DNA from: Oscillospiraceae bacterium
Lineage (GTDB): Bacteria > Bacillota > Clostridia > Oscillospirales > Ruminococcaceae
DNA length: 12,841 nt
NCBI GenBank assembly: GCA_015067125.1
Contig: SVNB01000046.1
Coordinates: 1-12,841, forward strand
Direction of reading: 5' to 3'
In this document: positions 1 to 9,100 of the stretch, piece after piece
Layout of the letters: each line of letters opens with the position of its first letter
Position numbering within the stretch: position 1 is the stretch's first letter
Program-made: the position numbers and the translations under genes
Notes under the pieces: model-generated
Seen by the model: the letters and a program-made list of their open reading frames with translations, nothing else
Told to the model about the DNA's origin: nothing
Databases searched by the model: none

Positions 1-28
1 CCTCTGCGAAAACAGAGGGATTTTTTTT
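1..28. terminator. Rho-independent terminator at window edge
   Basis: A 6-bp stem (1-6 CCTCTG, 13-18 CAGAGG) with a CGAAAA loop is followed by eight T at 21-28. The left arm may continue before the window. It most likely ends a gene located upstream of the window on the plus strand. Confidence 0.7.
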
Positions 29-194
29 CGTCAAACTCACCTTGCGGTGAAGCCCTTACAGGGATGCAAAATGTGTTTGCCGGCGGCACATTTATATTAA
101 TTAGGTCTATAATATATCAGGCTGCATTAAAGGTGATTTTTAAAGTGCTTATTTGTGCGGTTTTTAAACCTTTAAACTTAATCTTTCCAATCTC
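29..194. other. Intergenic leader with three small hairpins, no gene
   Basis: No credible coding frame is seen. Three successive short inverted repeats lie at 37-50 (TCACC/GGTGA, loop TTGC), 53-63 (CCCT/AGGG, 3-nt loop) and 69-93 (AAATGTG/CACATTT around a GC-rich loop). A TATAAT occurs at 108-113 but has no matching -35 at normal spacing. No T-box or other known leader was recognised upstream of asnS. Confidence 0.4.
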
Positions 195-223
195 TTGAAA
201 CCTTTTGGAAAATATGATATATT
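195..223 (+). promoter_or_regulatory. Probable sigma-A promoter of asnS
   Basis: TTGAAA at 195-200 and TATATT at 218-223 are separated by 17 nt in an AT-rich stretch about 40 nt before the asnS start. This is the best-spaced promoter-like pair in the leader. Inference from consensus only. Confidence 0.5.
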
Positions 224-261
224 AAAGTGTAATATTATTAATTAACTATGAGGTGATCACC

Positions 262-1656
262 ATGAAAAGAACGGAGCTGAGGCTTATTTTTGCCTCTCCG
301 GAAGCTTATGCCGACCAGACCGTTAAAATCTGCGGCTGGCTTCGCACTTCCCGCAACTCCAAATCCATCGGCTTTATCGAACTTAATGACGGAACCTGCT
401 TTACCAATATTCAGGTTGTTTACGAGGAAGAAAAGGTCAATAATTTCAAGGAGATCAATAAACTCAACGTTGGCTCCGCTGTTTCCGTAACCGGCAAAAT
501 CCTGCTCACTCCCGATGCAAAACAGGCTTTTGAAATCCACGCGGAAGAAATTATTATCGAAGGCGAATCCACCCCGGATTACCCTTTGCAGAAAAAACGC
601 CACAGCCTTGAATATCTGCGCACCATTGCGCATCTGCGCCCCAGAACCAATACTTTTTCCGCTGCTTTCCGCGTAAGAAGCGCCGCTGCTTTTGCAATTC
701 ATCAGTTCTTCCAGAGCAGAGGTTTTGTTTATGTTCACACTCCGCTTATCACCGGTTCCGACTGCGAAGGCGCAGGAGAAATGTTCCGCGTAACCACTCT
801 TGATCCTTCCAATCCGCCCAGAAACGAAGACGGCAGCGTTGATTTCAGCCAGGATTTCTTTGGCAAAGCAACCGGCCTTACCGTTTCCGGCCAGCTTGAA
901 GGCGAAGCCATGGCAATGGCGTTCAGCAACATCTATACCTTTGGTCCTACCTTCCGCGCAGAAAAATCCTATACCCAGCGCCACGCCGCAGAGTTCTGGA
1001 TGATCGAGCCGGAAATCGCTTTTGCGGATCTTGCAGACGAAATGCAGCTTTCCGAAGATATGATAAAATACATCTTCCGTTACGTTCTGGATAACTGCCC
1101 CAGAGAGATGAAATTCTTTAACGATTTTTACGATAAAGGCCTTATCGAACGTCTGGAATCCATCTGCAAAGCGGAATTTGTGCGCCTTGATTACACCAAA
1201 GCGGTGGAAATCCTTTCCGAAGTAAAAGACCGTTTTGAATACCCCGTATATTGGGGCTGCGACCTGCAAACCGAACACGAACGCTATCTTACCGAAGAAG
1301 TTTACAAAGCTCCTATTTTTGTAACCAACTACCCGAAGGAGATAAAAGCGTTCTATATGCGCCAAAACGACGACGGCAAAACCGTTGCCGCCGCGGACCT
1401 TCTTGTTCCGGGCGTTGGCGAAATTGTTGGCGGAAGCCAGCGCGAAGAGCGCCTTGACGTGCTTATCGACCGCATAAACGAACTTGGCCTTAAAGAGGAA
1501 GATTACAGCTGGTACCTTGACCTTCGCCGTTACGGCGGCTGCAAGCACGCCGGCTATGGCCTTGGCTTCGAACGCATTATTATGTATCTTACCGGAATCC
1601 AGAATATCCGCGACGTTCTTCCCTTCCCGAGAACTACCGGTTCCGCAGAATTCTAA
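262..1656 (+). CDS. asnS: Asparagine--tRNA ligase
   Basis: Class IIb aminoacyl-tRNA synthetase of 464 aa that charges tRNA(Asn) with asparagine in the cytoplasm using ATP. An N-terminal OB-fold anticodon-binding domain (about residues 14-100, with the CGWLRTSR motif) precedes the catalytic domain. Motif 2 is at about 231-250 (FRAEKSYTQRHAAEFW, where the HxAEFWMIEPE form is typical of AsnRS rather than AspRS). Motif 3 is near the C-terminus (GLGFERI, Arg438), followed by the usual DVLPFPRT ending. Length is normal for bacterial AsnRS. I chose ATG 262 because AGGTGA at 251-256 lies 5 nt upstream; a GTG nine bases earlier falls inside that ribosome binding site. The gene is probably monocistronic, with its own promoter and a strong terminator at 1665-1696. 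A very long antisense frame across it is a codon-bias shadow. Confidence 0.97.
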   Translation: MKRTELRLIFASPEAYADQTVKICGWLRTSRNSKSIGFIELNDGTCFTNIQVVYEEEKVNNFKEINKLNVGSAVSVTGKILLTPDAKQAFEIHAEEIIIEGESTPDYPLQKKRHSLEYLRTIAHLRPRTNTFSAAFRVRSAAAFAIHQFFQSRGFVYVHTPLITGSDCEGAGEMFRVTTLDPSNPPRNEDGSVDFSQDFFGKATGLTVSGQLEGEAMAMAFSNIYTFGPTFRAEKSYTQRHAAEFWMIEPEIAFADLADEMQLSEDMIKYIFRYVLDNCPREMKFFNDFYDKGLIERLESICKAEFVRLDYTKAVEILSEVKDRFEYPVYWGCDLQTEHERYLTEEVYKAPIFVTNYPKEIKAFYMRQNDDGKTVAAADLLVPGVGEIVGGSQREERLDVLIDRINELGLKEEDYSWYLDLRRYGGCKHAGYGLGFERIIMYLTGIQNIRDVLPFPRTTGSAEF

Positions 1657-1664
1657 TATCAAAC

Positions 1665-1700
1665 AAAGCCGGAAGGGTCTTTCCTTCCGGCTTTTTGTTT
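1665..1700 (+). terminator. Terminator of asnS
   Basis: A 12-bp perfect stem (1665-1676 with 1683-1694), a 6-nt loop GTCTTT and a run of five T at 1692-1696, starting 8 nt after the asnS stop. It separates asnS from the downstream dockerin gene. Confidence 0.9.
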
Positions 1701-1780
1701 GCCGCCCTTGCCTGAATGGAAGTGAACCGCAACGCGGTGCAGGGATTCTTTTCGGGTTTTCAGAAAATTTGTTTTTATTG

Positions 1781-1786
1781 AAGGGG
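1781..1786 (+). promoter_or_regulatory. RBS fixing a GTG start for the dockerin gene
   Basis: AAGGGG lies 9 nt before GTG 1796. The frame is open far upstream, back into asnS, so this site and the signal peptide that begins at 1796 decide the start. Confidence 0.65.
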
Positions 1787-1795
1787 ATAACAGCA

Positions 1796-3667
1796 GTGAA
1801 AAAACTCTTTAAAAACGGAATATGCCTTTTGTTTGCGGCGGTTATGTTTTTCGGCATTGCTGTTACTGCAAAGGCGGAAGAACACGACCACAGTTTTGGC
1901 AATTGGTATTCTGTCAACGAAGATACTCGCAGCCGCGCCTGTTCCTGCGGAGAAAAGGATACTGTATATCGCCTTCATCTTCCGACAAATTATTCCGGTA
2001 CTGTTTTTGTCGAAAATAATCCCGGCGGATTTTACTGCGGTACACGCAACGTGTCAGATGTTTTGAACATAAAAGAAGGAACTTTTTCCAACGGAGAAAT
2101 AACCGTTGCAGTTGAAGGCACAAAAATAACAGCAACCGGAACCGTCTCTAAAACGGCCTATTTTGATTTGCAGACAGGCACATTCGGCGTTCCTGATTAT
2201 AAACGCGACCCCGGTTATTCTCTTCCGGACGGAAATTATCGCTTTACTTTAAACGGAAGCGGTTCCCGTATGCCCACAGTCTGCATTCGCACCCCAGATG
2301 GTCAAGGCAATCTTATGGTTTTCAGCCAAAACGGAAAAGCTGACGAAAAAAACAATATAAAAAGTGAAGATTTTGGTATTCCTTATCTTTATTTTCCCAA
2401 AAATGCAACATATGATTATTCCGGAAATCTTGTTCTTACTATTGGTGCAAATTCCATTTACGATACACAAATTTCCAAAGTTGAATTTATACAAAACAGC
2501 GGCGATCTGTATGTTGATGGTTTTTTGTGGTCCGCCGAGGGCAATGCTGATATTTTTGGCTATCGGGAAAATAGGATTAACAGAAAAAACGAAATAATTT
2601 ACAGTCCCGATAAAGGATATATCAGTATTTTTTCCGTCCAGCCAGTCGGAAAACTTGAAGTACAGCTTAACCTTGCAAACAATTCCAAAATAAACGCATA
2701 CGGCTGGCGGCTTAATATGATGTATGCGTGTGACAATAATTACACACGGCTTTTTCCGATTACACAATCCGGAGAATACGAAATGGCAATAAAGTTAGCC
2801 GGAAGACCGGATTTCATCGGAATGGGAGCACACGGAAGCGAGCAAATGACCGATTTTTCTGTGTTTATTGATGGCACTGAAACAGCTCTTGAAAATCTTG
2901 TACTTTTTACCGAGTGGGAAAACATTAGAATAATCCGTAAATCCGATATGTACGACCCGGCCGATGAAGCAACCGTTGTAGGCAAACACTTCGTCGAATA
3001 TCTGTTTGATGAAAAAGGACTGACCGTAAACCAAACAGTTGAATGGCTTACAGAAGACACCTGCTATTACAGCTATATGATGATGTTTCCGGTAAGAAGA
3101 AAATACAACGAAATCCAAATAACCGATACATATTATGATGATTTTAATTTTACAGAATATAATGTTTCTGATGAAGGATTTACCGGATATCCCGTACAAT
3201 GGACAAGCGGTGCCTCAAAAATGACTTTGCTTTCCAAAAAAAGCGGCATTACCGCAACCATGGAATCACTTGCAACAACAGAGCTTTTGGGCGGAAGCTA
3301 CAAGATGTGCTCAAACTCCGCATCATATAATAAATTATATTTTACTGTCTGCGGTGCTCAAAATACAGGGTGTCCCGTTTCTGCCGGCGATATATGGAAT
3401 ACAAGCACACGATACGAGGTCGTTATAGAAAACGGAACAGAAATCAATATGGATATACTTTTCGGCGATATCAACCTTGACGGCAAGGTAAACACCATAG
3501 ACGCAAACTATGCCCGCAGATATGCCGCGGGGCTTCTTACCCTTTCGGAAGAACAAAAGCTTGCGGCGGACGTTTCCGGCGACGGCGAAATAAACGTTAT
3601 AGATTCTTCGCTTATCAGAAGATACGTTGTCAAATATATAGATTCCTTTCCCGCAGAAAACAAATGA
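1796..3667 (+). CDS. Secreted dockerin protein, body of unknown function
   Basis: Predicted 623-aa exported protein. Residues 1-27 form a signal peptide: KKLFK charged start, hydrophobic core, and AKA cleavage site before EE. Next comes a short HSFGNWYS...CSCG segment (30-52) resembling a single degenerate copy of the CSCG-type repeats of clostridial surface proteins. Residues about 60-550 are beta-rich and not assigned to a family; a block around His346 (AHGSE, then FSVFIDG) and the later GLTVNQTVEW faintly recall mutarotase-like or phage-tail beta-sandwich domains, from memory only. The C-terminus (557-619) is a type I dockerin with two calcium loops, D558-N560-D562-N566-D569 and D592-S594-D596-N600-D603. 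The protein would be tethered through a cohesin elsewhere in the genome. GTG start supported by AAGGGG and the signal peptide; the longer upstream frame overlaps asnS and its terminator. No catalytic motif identified. The next gene starts 9 nt after the stop. Confidence 0.85.
   Translation: MKKLFKNGICLLFAAVMFFGIAVTAKAEEHDHSFGNWYSVNEDTRSRACSCGEKDTVYRLHLPTNYSGTVFVENNPGGFYCGTRNVSDVLNIKEGTFSNGEITVAVEGTKITATGTVSKTAYFDLQTGTFGVPDYKRDPGYSLPDGNYRFTLNGSGSRMPTVCIRTPDGQGNLMVFSQNGKADEKNNIKSEDFGIPYLYFPKNATYDYSGNLVLTIGANSIYDTQISKVEFIQNSGDLYVDGFLWSAEGNADIFGYRENRINRKNEIIYSPDKGYISIFSVQPVGKLEVQLNLANNSKINAYGWRLNMMYACDNNYTRLFPITQSGEYEMAIKLAGRPDFIGMGAHGSEQMTDFSVFIDGTETALENLVLFTEWENIRIIRKSDMYDPADEATVVGKHFVEYLFDEKGLTVNQTVEWLTEDTCYYSYMMMFPVRRKYNEIQITDTYYDDFNFTEYNVSDEGFTGYPVQWTSGASKMTLLSKKSGITATMESLATTELLGGSYKMCSNSASYNKLYFTVCGAQNTGCPVSAGDIWNTSTRYEVVIENGTEINMDILFGDINLDGKVNTIDANYARRYAAGLLTLSEEQKLAADVSGDGEINVIDSSLIRRYVVKYIDSFPAENK
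3458..3643 (+). repeat. Dockerin cassette, copy 1
   Basis: This 186-bp stretch encoding the dockerin is repeated at 9485-9670. By hand alignment there are about 13 mismatches, clustered in the linker between the two calcium loops, with perfect runs of 71 bp (3458-3528) and 44 bp (3557-3600). The sequences on either side of the two copies are not similar. Confidence 0.9.
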
Positions 3668-3676
3668 GGTCACTTT

Positions 3677-4282
3677 ATGAAAACGATTATCACCATTCAG
3701 CATACCCAGTCCGTTCATCACACAAACGGCATGGTCGGTTCCTGGACGGATTGGGAGCTTTCTCCGCTTGGTAAAAAACAGGCCGAAAACATAGGCAAAA
3801 ACCTTGCGGCAGAACTTTCTGCCCGGTACGTTATGTATTCTTCCGACCTTTTGCGCGCAAAGCAGACCGCCGAAGCGGTTTCTGCATATCTTGGAACGGT
3901 TCCCGTGTACAGAACGGAACTTCGCGAAAGAAACCTTGGCGAAGCGGTGGGAAAATCCGTTGCGTGGCTGCGCGAAAACATGGAAAAACCTGAACGCACC
4001 ATTGATGACAGGCTTTTTCCCTCTGCAGAAAGCCGCCGGGACGAATGGAACAGGCTTAAACCCTTTTTTGACGAAATAACAACAAACGATGAAGAATATA
4101 TAATAATAGTTTCTCACGGCGACCTTTTAAGCGTTTTTAACGCCATGTGGCTTGGTCTTTTGCCGCAAAGCCTTGAAAAAACCGAACTTTTCGGCGTTTC
4201 CGGCGGCGTTTCTTTTCTTTTTGAAAACGCCGAAGGCAAACGCTTTATCAAAAAATTAAGCGATACTTCATATATGAAATAA
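3677..4282 (+). CDS. Histidine phosphatase family protein with variant RHG motif
   Basis: A 201-aa cytoplasmic protein of the phosphoglycerate-mutase-like histidine phosphatase superfamily. Expected landmarks are the phospho-acceptor His9, a second His147 in IVSHGD, Arg60 in the SSDLLRAKQTA segment, and the proton donor candidate Glu84 in LRERNLGE. The usual N-terminal RHG(E/Q)T signature is replaced by Q8-H9-T10-Q11-S12, so the phosphate-binding Arg and the Gly are absent while the catalytic His stays. A related QHTQS form is, as far as I recall, found in other Firmicutes, so this looks like a subfamily rather than a decayed gene. The substrate is unknown. It has a GAGGT ribosome binding site that overlaps the end of the dockerin gene, and is followed 12 nt later by the aminotransferase gene. 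No signal peptide is present. Confidence 0.88.
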   Translation: MKTIITIQHTQSVHHTNGMVGSWTDWELSPLGKKQAENIGKNLAAELSARYVMYSSDLLRAKQTAEAVSAYLGTVPVYRTELRERNLGEAVGKSVAWLRENMEKPERTIDDRLFPSAESRRDEWNRLKPFFDEITTNDEEYIIIVSHGDLLSVFNAMWLGLLPQSLEKTELFGVSGGVSFLFENAEGKRFIKKLSDTSYMK

Positions 4283-4294
4283 CGAGGTGACAAC

Positions 4295-5581
4295 ATGAAA
4301 AATTATCTTGAAATGACCGCAAAAGAACTTGCCAACGAAAAAGAAATTCTTGAAAAAAGATACGCAGAGAAAAAATCCCTTGGATTAAAACTTGATATTT
4401 CCCGTGGCAAACCCTGTTCGGAACAGCTTGCTCTTTCTTTGCCCATGCTCGACCTTGTGAATTCCAAAACAGAAAATTTTAAATGCGAAAACGGTTTTGA
4501 TATCCGTAACTACGGCGTTGTGGATGGCATTCCGGAATGCCGCCGCCTTTTCGGAGAAATCCTTGATGCTCCGATGGAAAATGTCATCGTCACCGGCAAC
4601 AGCTCGCTTAATCTTTTTTATGACCTTGTTGCCCACGCCATGTGCCACGGCCTTCCGGGCGGAAGCGCGCCCTGGTGCGAATGCAAAAACCGCAAACTGC
4701 TTTGCCCTGCCCCGGGTTACGACCGCCATTTTGCCGTTGGCGAACTTTTTGGCTTTGAACTTATCACCGTAAATATGAACCCCGACGGCCCGGATATGGA
4801 TGCCGTTGAAGAGCTTATAAAAGACGAAAGCGTAAAAGGCATAATCTGCGTTCCAAAATATTCCAACCCGCAGGGAATTTCTTATTCCGCAAAAGTTGTG
4901 GAACGCTTTGCGAAGCTTTCGCCTGCGGCGGCGGATTTCCGTATTTTCTGGGATAACGCCTATGCAGTTCATCATCTTGATTTTGACGGCGACATGGACG
5001 AAATCCCTTCGCTTCTTCGCCTTGCGGAAGAAAACGGCCGCGGCGATATGGTCTATATGCTCGGTTCCACCAGCAAAATCACTTTTCCCACCGCAGGTCT
5101 TGCGGCGGTGGCTTCATCTGCGGCAAACACGGCGGATTTAAAACGTATGCTTTCCTTCCAGAACATAGGCCCGGATAAAATCAACCAGATGCGCCACGTG
5201 CTTTTCTTTAAAAACGCCGAAGGCGTGCTCGCACACATGAAAAAACAGGCAGAAATAGTCCGTCCCAAATTCAATACCGTGCTCGGCGTGCTCAAAGAAG
5301 AACTTGCCGAAAGCGGCATAGCAAAGTGGAACACTCCAAAAGGCGGCTATTTTGTTTCTGCGGAGCTTATGCCCGGCACTGCAAAGCGCACCGTTGCCCT
5401 TTGTAAAGAGGCAGGCCTTGTTCTTACCGGAGCGGGCGCCGTTTATCCCTATGGAAAGGACCCTGAAGACAGCATTTTGCGCATTGCGCCCACTTTTGCA
5501 CCGGCGGTGGATCTTCCTGCGGCAATGGAGATTTTCTGCATTTCCGCAAAACTTGCAGCTATTGAAAAACTTGATGTTTAA
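4295..5581 (+). CDS. PLP-dependent aspartate-type aminotransferase, subgroup Ic (AspT-like)
   Basis: A 428-aa fold-type I aminotransferase, predicted to exchange amino groups between aspartate (or a related amino acid) and 2-oxoglutarate. The N-terminal LDISRGKP block (33-40) is characteristic of the group that includes Corynebacterium AspT (Pfam Aminotran_MocR, PF12897) rather than classical AspC. PLP-site residues visible are Asn191 (YSNPQG), Asp220 and Tyr223 (WDNAY), the Schiff-base Lys261 (STSKITF), and the carboxylate-binding Arg396 (ILRIAPTF). Length fits the group. GAGGTGAC about 5 nt upstream supports ATG 4295. It is closely spaced with its neighbours, which suggests co-transcription, but no pathway link to them is evident. 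Substrate preference is inferred from the family, not shown by the sequence. Confidence 0.9.
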   Translation: MKNYLEMTAKELANEKEILEKRYAEKKSLGLKLDISRGKPCSEQLALSLPMLDLVNSKTENFKCENGFDIRNYGVVDGIPECRRLFGEILDAPMENVIVTGNSSLNLFYDLVAHAMCHGLPGGSAPWCECKNRKLLCPAPGYDRHFAVGELFGFELITVNMNPDGPDMDAVEELIKDESVKGIICVPKYSNPQGISYSAKVVERFAKLSPAAADFRIFWDNAYAVHHLDFDGDMDEIPSLLRLAEENGRGDMVYMLGSTSKITFPTAGLAAVASSAANTADLKRMLSFQNIGPDKINQMRHVLFFKNAEGVLAHMKKQAEIVRPKFNTVLGVLKEELAESGIAKWNTPKGGYFVSAELMPGTAKRTVALCKEAGLVLTGAGAVYPYGKDPEDSILRIAPTFAPAVDLPAAMEIFCISAKLAAIEKLDV

Positions 5582-5604
5582 GCCAAAAAAAGAGAGGTTT
5601 TGTT

Positions 5605-6156
5605 ATGTATATTTTAGCTTCCGGATCTCCCAGAAGAAAAGAGCTTTTAAGCCTTATTGTGCCGGAATATGAAATTTTGGTTTCCGGCTGCGAAGAATCC
5701 GTACCGGAAGGCACCCCTGCGGAAAAAGTTCCGGCAATTCTTGCGGAGCAAAAGGCTCTTGCGGTTGCCTCGCTCCGCCCGGAGGATACCGTAATCGGTT
5801 CCGATACTGTGGTGGTGCTCGATGATGAAATTTTCGGTAAACCGAAAGATTTTGCCCATGCTCATCAGATGCTGCGTGCGCTTTCCGGCAAGCGCCACTT
5901 TGTCTATACCGGCGTTGCCGTTGCAGAAAAGGGTGGCGTGCGCTCTTTTGTACAGAAAACCGAAGTGGAATTTTACGAACTTTCTGACGAAACCATAGAT
6001 AATTATATTGCCACCGGCGAACCTATGGATAAAGCCGGCGCGTATGGCATTCAGGGCAAAGGCAGCGTGCTCGTAAAAGGAATAACCGGCGATTATTTTA
6101 ACGTGATGGGCCTTCCAGTGGCGGAAACCGCCCGGTTTCTTGGCATTGTAAAGTGA
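5605..6156 (+). CDS. maf: Maf family nucleotide pyrophosphatase (dTTP/UTP type)
   Basis: A 183-aa cytoplasmic house-cleaning enzyme that hydrolyses nucleoside triphosphates, including modified ones, to monophosphates and pyrophosphate. The N-terminal LASGSPRR motif (4-11) binds the phosphates. Lys50 in EQKA, Asp67 in GSDTVV and the FGKP segment (77-80) are the conserved active-site elements, and the DKAGAYGIQG block near residues 142-152 is typical of the YhdE/Maf branch acting on dTTP and UTP. Full normal length. GAGAGG at 5592-5597 supports ATG 5605. It sits 23 nt after the aminotransferase gene and 22 nt before the large dockerin gene. Confidence 0.95.
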   Translation: MYILASGSPRRKELLSLIVPEYEILVSGCEESVPEGTPAEKVPAILAEQKALAVASLRPEDTVIGSDTVVVLDDEIFGKPKDFAHAHQMLRALSGKRHFVYTGVAVAEKGGVRSFVQKTEVEFYELSDETIDNYIATGEPMDKAGAYGIQGKGSVLVKGITGDYFNVMGLPVAETARFLGIVK

Positions 6157-6178
6157 TTTTTTATTGGGAAGTGCTTTT

Positions 6179-9100
6179 ATGAAAAAACTTTTGAGCATAC
6201 TTTTTGCCGTGATGTTTATTTTGAGCACAGAAGTGGCGGCAAGGGCGGAAGAAAACGATATCGTTCCTCTCTCCACTCAGATACCCGTTCACCCCGGTCA
6301 GCTTGTGGGTGAAACCTGCGAAATTATCGAAAACGAAATTTATGGCTGCATTGTGGGTTACGAACTGAAAAAAGGCCGCACCCTTTCCATAAGCGATAGC
6401 AATTATGTGTTTTCCGTACGAGTTTTTGAAAACGGAAACTATTCAAAAATGCTTAAACAGGCAACAACTGCCGATTTTACCGCAACAGAAGATATGACCG
6501 TCGGAATGCTTATTCGCAAACCGGATAAATCTGCCCTCACCGAAGAGGAAGTCGCTTCCGTAAAAATTTACGATACCCAATACGGCATGAAGGATGTTCC
6601 CGGATACGTTCACCGCTTTACCGTTGATGCCGAAACCATTGAAGGCGGCACAGCGGCTACCCGTGCGGCTGTTTTCCTTCCGGAAAGTTATTCAAAAGAC
6701 GGCGAACCCACAAAACTCATCGTTATGACAAACGGATATTCCGCTCATCTTACCGAAAGCGTATGGAACGGCAATACCGCCGATAATGTGGGTGTTATCC
6801 GTAATTATCTTAATGCCGGTTATGCTGTTTACGTTGTTAACAACACCGCAAACAGAACCTCCAAAACTCCGGATATCGGCTGCCCGCAGCTTGTGGACAG
6901 TTATTTTAAAGCTTATGAGTATATCCGGAAAAATTTTAACGTGGAAGAAAAAATCTCCATACATTCCCGCTCCTTCGGAACTTTTGCCGCTATAAGAATT
7001 ATGCGCGAAGCACCGGAGCTTATTAAATGCGCCGTTATGACCGGTCCAAGGGTTTCTGTTAAAACCGAGTGGCCGGGCCTTGATAAGACATTTATTGCAA
7101 ACCGTTTTGGATTTGAGGATACTACCGGAAGCACCTATGAAACCGAAAAAATGACAGGTCACGATCCATATTCAGATATCGACGGAGAAGATTACAAACT
7201 TCCGCCCACTTTCTGGATGCTTGCGGAAGGTGATTCCACCTCAAAACCGGTTGAATTTATCAAAAAGCTTGAAAACCATGGCAACAGCGTAAAAAGCAAA
7301 ATTTATTCTGGAATAGACCATACCGGAATATGCACCCTTAATCAGAATATCCCTTTTGAAGATGCTTTGGCATTTTTGAATGAGCATCAGGCGGAAACGG
7401 AAGAATGGAAATACATTCCCGTTTCTGTTAACGAAACCAGCACCCATATCGCGTACAAAATCGAAGACGGCATTTTGACCTTCCGGGACCTCGGCGATAC
7501 TTCTCTTAATAACTTTGGAAAAATGCCAAACTATTCCAATCTCTCTCGTGAGAATCCAACCGATTACACCATTACAGAATGGTACCTTCGCAGAAACGAG
7601 ATAAAAACTGTTGTTTTTGACGAAACAATTTCGCACATCGGTCTATATACCTTGGTCAACCTTAATGGAATTACCGAAATATATATCGAAAATCCTTTTG
7701 CAGAAGTTTCTGTCAATGCCGTATTGTTCAATGCTGTAAATAGAACTGAACCACTTGATATATATGCCGCTTCCACTATAAAAACCGTTGACAGATGGAT
7801 AAGAGGCGGCGGCAATCGTAAGATTTCCGAAGTTATTGCCGAACCAACAATGTTTTTTACTGATTTTGAAGAATATGCAGAAAGTTTCAAAGTTCTGGAA
7901 GATACTTTGCTTTCCGGCCAAAACGTAAAATCCGAAGATATTATTAAGTCTATAAAAATTCTTAAAAACACACTTTCTTACGAATACGAACTTTCTGATT
8001 ATAAAAAATCTATAATTGGAGCAGAAAATATTATTGAACTTCTGCAAACAGCCGTTTCCGGTTCCTGCGGAGAAAATCTTACCTATAAAATCATTTCTTC
8101 TGAAAAAGAAAACAATCTTGAACTGCATATCACCGGTTCCGGAGATATGGAATATTATACAGATGTCGATTCTGCTCCATGGGCAAAACTTGCAGAAAAT
8201 ATAAACTGCGTTCGGCTTGATGATAACGTAACTTCCGTTTCGGAAAAAGCTTTTTCCAAAAATACTGTTTTTTACGTCAATATAAATTCCGAAGCATACG
8301 CATGCATCAAAGAAAAAGGCCTTGATTTTAAACTTGATAAACTGCGTATTATTTGCATCGGTAACAGCCACACCGCTGATTATTCCGAATTTTTACCAAA
8401 CATTATAGCGGATCTTAAAAATGCCGGACTGGAAACAGAAATAACGATAAACAAGGCAACCATAGGAAGCATCGGTCTTTATTCCGGAAGAAACAGCAAT
8501 GTAAACGCAACATACCGCTCTCATCTTGCGGCAATAAATGCCCAAAGCGGTGCCTATAACAGCCTTAAAAACAACCGGTATGACCTTATCATTATTCAGG
8601 ACTATATGGAATCCGTTGTGGATACTCCGGAAGTATTTACTGCAGGCCTTGGTTCTTTTATTGAAAAAATAAAATCAATTGCCAAAGAAAACGGCAAAGG
8701 TGAACCGGAAATTGCATGGTTTGCGGACTGGGTCGATATCCGCTCCTGCGGAGGCGATAGTGCCCTTTATGATGGGAACGGATATAAAATCAAGCTTGAA
8801 GTTTTGAGCCGCGAAGAGGTTTATCAAAAATCCCTTGCAAATATGTTTGCCGTCGAAAAAGCCATTGCAGAAAATGCGAAAAATATGCCGGATTTTGTAA
8901 TCCATGGTTCCACAATAAAACAAAACGCCATCAGCAGTTATTTTGGAACAACAAAAATCTTTGATAAAAACGCATACTGCATTCTGGAACGCGATACCAC
9001 TCACCTTTCTTATGAGCTTGGAAGATATACTTTCGGTGCCGGAGTTATGACAGAAATCTGTGAACATTACGGAAATTCACTTTTCGGAGAAGCCGGTTCC

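Noticed and set aside
1484..1795. Upstream extension of the first dockerin gene into asnS
   Set aside because: It would run through the asnS 3' end and its terminator in another frame; the signal peptide and AAGGGG site place the start at 1796.
238..1917. 559-codon open frame antisense to the whole of asnS
   Set aside because: It mirrors asnS exactly, has no recognisable domain or ribosome binding site, and is explained by avoidance of TTA, CTA and TCA codons on the coding strand.
3335..4117. 260-codon antisense frame across the dockerin and phosphatase genes
   Set aside because: It spans two real genes on the opposite strand and repeats dockerin antisense sequence, the same frame reappearing at 9413-9727. 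A shadow.
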